Made by a program: the position numbers and the translations under genes. A stretch of 25,976 nt of DNA. Source: Pseudomonadota bacterium. GTDB lineage: Bacteria > Pseudomonadota > Gammaproteobacteria > Burkholderiales > Burkholderiaceae_B. The notes beneath the pieces are model-generated. The model was given only the letters and a program-made list of their open reading frames with translations, did not search any database and was not told where the DNA came from. The stretch is from positions 1 to 25,976 of the forward strand of contig JAEWFK010000167.1 in assembly GCA_023388835.1 (NCBI GenBank), read 5' to 3'. Below are positions 23,797 through 25,976 of the stretch, in pieces; the stretch's first letter is position 1, and each line of letters starts with the position of its first letter.

Positions 23797-24786
23797 TCAT
23801 TTGGCTCGGCCGATGCCTGCCACGTCGACCAAGCGCTGGTATTTGTCGGTCTCGGCTTCGTAGAAGGCAACAGGGTCGATGTCGGGGGCATACAGCGAAG
23901 CACCACTGGCTGCAAGCTTGTCTCGCAGAGTATCGGATTTGAGCGCATCGGCCAGTGCGCTGCGCAAGCGAGCGACGACGTCGTCTGGCATGCCTGCGGG
24001 TCCGTACAGGCCGAACCAGACGTTAATGTCCACGCCCTCGAATCCGGGTGTCTCGGCCAAGGCGGGGATGTCGGGAGCGGCAAGAGAGCGCTGCTTTTCT
24101 GTGGTTCCCAATGCAACGACGGTGCCCGCCTTCACGTGCGGCAAACCGGAGGACATGACGAACACGCCGTAATTAAGCTGCCCGCTCACCAGGTCCGTGA
24201 CGAGCGGGGCGACACCGCGGTAAGGCACATGCTGAGCCTGGGTGCCCGTCGATTCGTTGATCATTTCTCCGGCCAGGTGCAGCGCCGTGCCTATGCCCGA
24301 GGAACCGAAGTTGTACTCGCCCGGTTTCCCGCCTTTCAGTTTTTCGATGTATTGAGCCGCTGTGGTGACACCGCTTTCCTTGGAAGCCGTGTACAGCATG
24401 GGTTGAGCGGCGATCATGCCGACATGCGTGAAATCCCTGCGGCCATCGTATCGAACGGCGTCATTGATCATGCCGGCAATGACCATCTCATTGGTCGCTC
24501 CCAGCAGCAGCGTGTAGCCATCGGGCGTGGCGCGCACGACACGCTGTGCGCCGATGGTGCCGCCGGCGCCGCCGAGGTTCTCGATCACGACACTCTGTCC
24601 CAGGCGTTCCGAGAGCTGCTCGCCGAGCACCCGGGCGGTGAGATCGACGCTACCGCCGGCGGGATAACCTACCACGATGGAAATCGACTTGGATGGATAC
24701 GAGTCGGCCTGCGCGGGCGCGGCAGCGATGAGTGAACAGGATACAAGCAGGGCGGCCAGCGTGCCGCGGGTGAACATGTGCTCCAT
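23797..24786 (-). CDS. Bug-family (tripartite tricarboxylate-type) solute-binding protein
   Basis: A 329-residue periplasmic binding protein of the Bug/TctC family, which is greatly expanded in Bordetella relatives. The signal peptide is likely cleaved after AQA at residue 27. The ligand loop VVGYPAGGSVDLTAR (38-52), ENLGGAGGTIGAQRV (69-83), the second loop FGSSGIGTALHLAGE (160-174) and VPYRGVAPLVTDLVSGQL (187-204) are classic. Relatives bind carboxylates such as aspartate, glutamate or nicotinate. The ATG at 24786 follows AGGAAGG. No tctA/tctB membrane genes are in the window, so it is an orphan binding protein or uses a distant transporter. A LysR gene lies upstream and a deacylase downstream. 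Confidence 0.92.
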   Translation of the reverse strand: MEHMFTRGTLAALLVSCSLIAAAPAQADSYPSKSISIVVGYPAGGSVDLTARVLGEQLSERLGQSVVIENLGGAGGTIGAQRVVRATPDGYTLLLGATNEMVIAGMINDAVRYDGRRDFTHVGMIAAQPMLYTASKESGVTTAAQYIEKLKGGKPGEYNFGSSGIGTALHLAGEMINESTGTQAQHVPYRGVAPLVTDLVSGQLNYGVFVMSSGLPHVKAGTVVALGTTEKQRSLAAPDIPALAETPGFEGVDINVWFGLYGPAGMPDDVVARLRSALADALKSDTLRDKLAASGASLYAPDIDPVAFYEAETDKYQRLVDVAGIGRAK

Positions 24787-24828
24787 GATGAGCCTTCCTC
24801 TCTTTTATGACTATTGTGAGTGTGAAGC

Positions 24829-24843
24829 GGCCGAGCATCGGCC
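24829..24843. promoter_or_regulatory. Second palindrome before the Bug gene
   Basis: GGCCGA-GCA-TCGGCC is a perfect 6-bp inverted repeat with a 3-base centre, 43 bases before the Bug ATG. It shares the GCCGA/TCGGC half-sites of the palindrome at 24939-24953 but with wider spacing. It might be an auxiliary regulator site or a small RNA hairpin; chance is possible in GC-rich DNA. Confidence 0.3.
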
Positions 24844-24938
24844 GGCCTCGTCAGCGAACAGGAATCCGCCGTTGTCTCCAGGCCCGCGCTTCAAAATCGC
24901 GGACGCATCCAATTCTGCCGCCAGACACATGCCCCGGC

Positions 24939-24953
24939 GTGCCGAATCGGCAC
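24939..24953. promoter_or_regulatory. Dyad-symmetric T-N11-A box, candidate LysR-type site
   Basis: GTGCCGA-A-TCGGCAC is a perfect 7-bp palindrome around one base, and T24940 and A24952 fit the LysR T-N11-A rule. It begins right after the lysR stop and lies about 155 bases before the Bug ATG. A hairpin is possible, but no T-run follows, so a protein-binding site seems likelier than a terminator. Confidence 0.42.
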
Positions 24954-24954
24954 A

Positions 24955-25881
24955 TCAATCTGCTTTCGTGGGCCGCCTGCCGCCGGCCGTGGCTTCCCAG
25001 ACGGCCTCGGCAGCTTCGGACAGCACGGCGCTGGAACGATAAAGACGCACTTCGAAGGCGATCTGGTCGCTGGTGTCGCCCAACGGCATGAGCAAGCCAC
25101 GGCGGCAGTCACCCGCTACCATCGACCACGGCAGCCACGCCACCCCCAGCCCATGCAGCACCATTCCCCGCGCCGCGTCGAGGGAGTCGCTGCCGATGGA
25201 CGGGACCAGGGGATAAGGCATGCTTTCCAGGCGATCACCGAGTATGCGTGCCATCGCAAGGCCGCCGCGGTAGGAGATGAGGGGAATCGACACGCCGGAC
25301 TCACTCAGCCCATGGCGCGGCCGGCCGCGCGACACGGCCTGACTGACCGGCACCAGCCTGTCGGTCGCCAGCGTCATGTGGCGATAGCCGCCGCCCAGAT
25401 GCGTGGACAGGGCGGGATGCTCGTAGCAACAAAGCAGGTCCGCCCGGCCGTCCGCCAACAGGGCGGACATGTCGGCCATCATGCCGGTAGAAATTTCGAT
25501 TTGAGCGTCCGGACCGAGCACAGGCCGGCGCCCCTTGCGCATCCGGGCGACCCAGTCCGCCACCAAAGTACCGGCCAGGCTGCGGCCGGTCGCAATATGG
25601 ACGCATTGGCGCGTGTGGCCGCCGCTGTGTCCGATCTGGCGGCGCACCCGCTCGACTTGTTCCACGACCTGACAGGCGGTTTTATAAAGGGCTTCGCCTT
25701 CGGGGGTCAGCGCAACGGGGAGATGCCGACGATCAATCAGCGTTGCGCCCGCCCACTCCTCGAGCCCGCGGATCCGGCGCCCGAAAGCGGGATGCGTGAC
25801 ATGCCGCAGTTCCGCCCCACGAACGAAACTTCCGCTGCGCACGAGCGCAATAAAATCTTCGAAGAGCTTCAGCTGCGACAA
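24955..25881 (-). CDS. LysR-family transcriptional regulator
   Basis: A 308-residue LysR-type regulator with an N-terminal winged helix-turn-helix (about 3-61; LRHVTHPAFGRRIRGLEEWAG) and a C-terminal effector-binding domain (about 88-300). The helix-turn-helix wording EDFIALVRSGSF...AELRHVTHPAFGRRI is that of the LysR subgroup I recall next to Bug and catabolic genes in Alcaligenaceae. I prefer the TTG at 25881, giving MSQLKLFEDF with a GGGGG site nine bases upstream. An ATG at 25911 would add ten atypical residues. It is oriented the same way as the Bug gene, 168 bases before it, and probably controls the Bug-deacylase pair in response to a carboxylate ligand. Confidence 0.9.
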   Translation of the reverse strand: MSQLKLFEDFIALVRSGSFVRGAELRHVTHPAFGRRIRGLEEWAGATLIDRRHLPVALTPEGEALYKTACQVVEQVERVRRQIGHSGGHTRQCVHIATGRSLAGTLVADWVARMRKGRRPVLGPDAQIEISTGMMADMSALLADGRADLLCCYEHPALSTHLGGGYRHMTLATDRLVPVSQAVSRGRPRHGLSESGVSIPLISYRGGLAMARILGDRLESMPYPLVPSIGSDSLDAARGMVLHGLGVAWLPWSMVAGDCRRGLLMPLGDTSDQIAFEVRLYRSSAVLSEAAEAVWEATAGGRRPTKAD

Positions 25882-25976
25882 TGTATATACCCCCGCGCCA
25901 CGGACAAGCACTCAGGACGAAAATAGGAACTGCCCTGACAAATGGGGGCGGAACACCGATTAAAGCACGGCACATC

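Noticed and set aside
24939..24953. Rho-independent terminator for lysR
   Set aside because: The palindrome would give only a short stem and is followed by a G-rich stretch, not U residues. The symmetry and T-N11-A spacing fit a binding site better.

Overview
The window is a GC-rich, tightly packed stretch of bacterial chromosome. Gene content and protein style fit the Betaproteobacteria, order Burkholderiales, most likely family Alcaligenaceae (Bordetella/Achromobacter relatives). The main pointers are a Bug-family solute-binding protein with a family-typical LysR regulator, a fused SpmA-SpmB protein, heptose/LPS genes beside glyQS, and the lptD-surA-rsmA block divergent from amgK-murU. I see no tRNA, rRNA, CRISPR, insertion sequence, phage gene or attachment site. 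No intergenic gap exceeds about 170 bases.

Region 1 (1-5255, + strand) looks like one operon: glyQ (5' end outside the window), glyS, gmhB, a PlsC-type acyltransferase, a YgjP-like zinc metalloprotease and gloA. The first five genes overlap by a few bases at each junction. The operon mixes translation, LPS heptose synthesis, phospholipid synthesis and methylglyoxal detoxification.

Region 2 (5279-8834) holds a large divergent FadE-type acyl-CoA dehydrogenase homologue (- strand) that has lost several sequences expected of an active enzyme. A fused SpmA-SpmB membrane protein is divergently transcribed from it.

Region 3 (8852-16182) is envelope biogenesis. lptD-surA-rsmA on the - strand handle LPS export, outer-membrane protein chaperoning and 16S rRNA methylation. 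Divergent from them, amgK-murU recycle MurNAc to UDP-MurNAc. A membrane-anchored coiled-coil protein of unknown function follows.

Region 4 (16190-25881) is a ten-gene run on the - strand. In transcription order it has a LysR regulator, a Bug solute-binding protein, an AstE/aspartoacylase-type deacylase, a type II NADH dehydrogenase (ndh), the methionine importer metN-metI-metQ and a glutamine-type amino-acid importer glnH-glnP-glnQ. Likely control sites include a near-consensus promoter before glnH, a strong stem-loop between glnH and glnP, an inverted repeat before metN, and a dyad-symmetric T-N11-A box between lysR and the Bug gene.

Most of the window is ordinary housekeeping DNA and I found no clear new multi-gene system. 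The points most worth a second look are the degenerate FadE homologue, the LysR-Bug-deacylase unit with its palindromic site, the extra membrane segments in the glnP-type permease, and the unnamed coiled-coil membrane protein. Identifications rest on remembered family motifs, with no database search.
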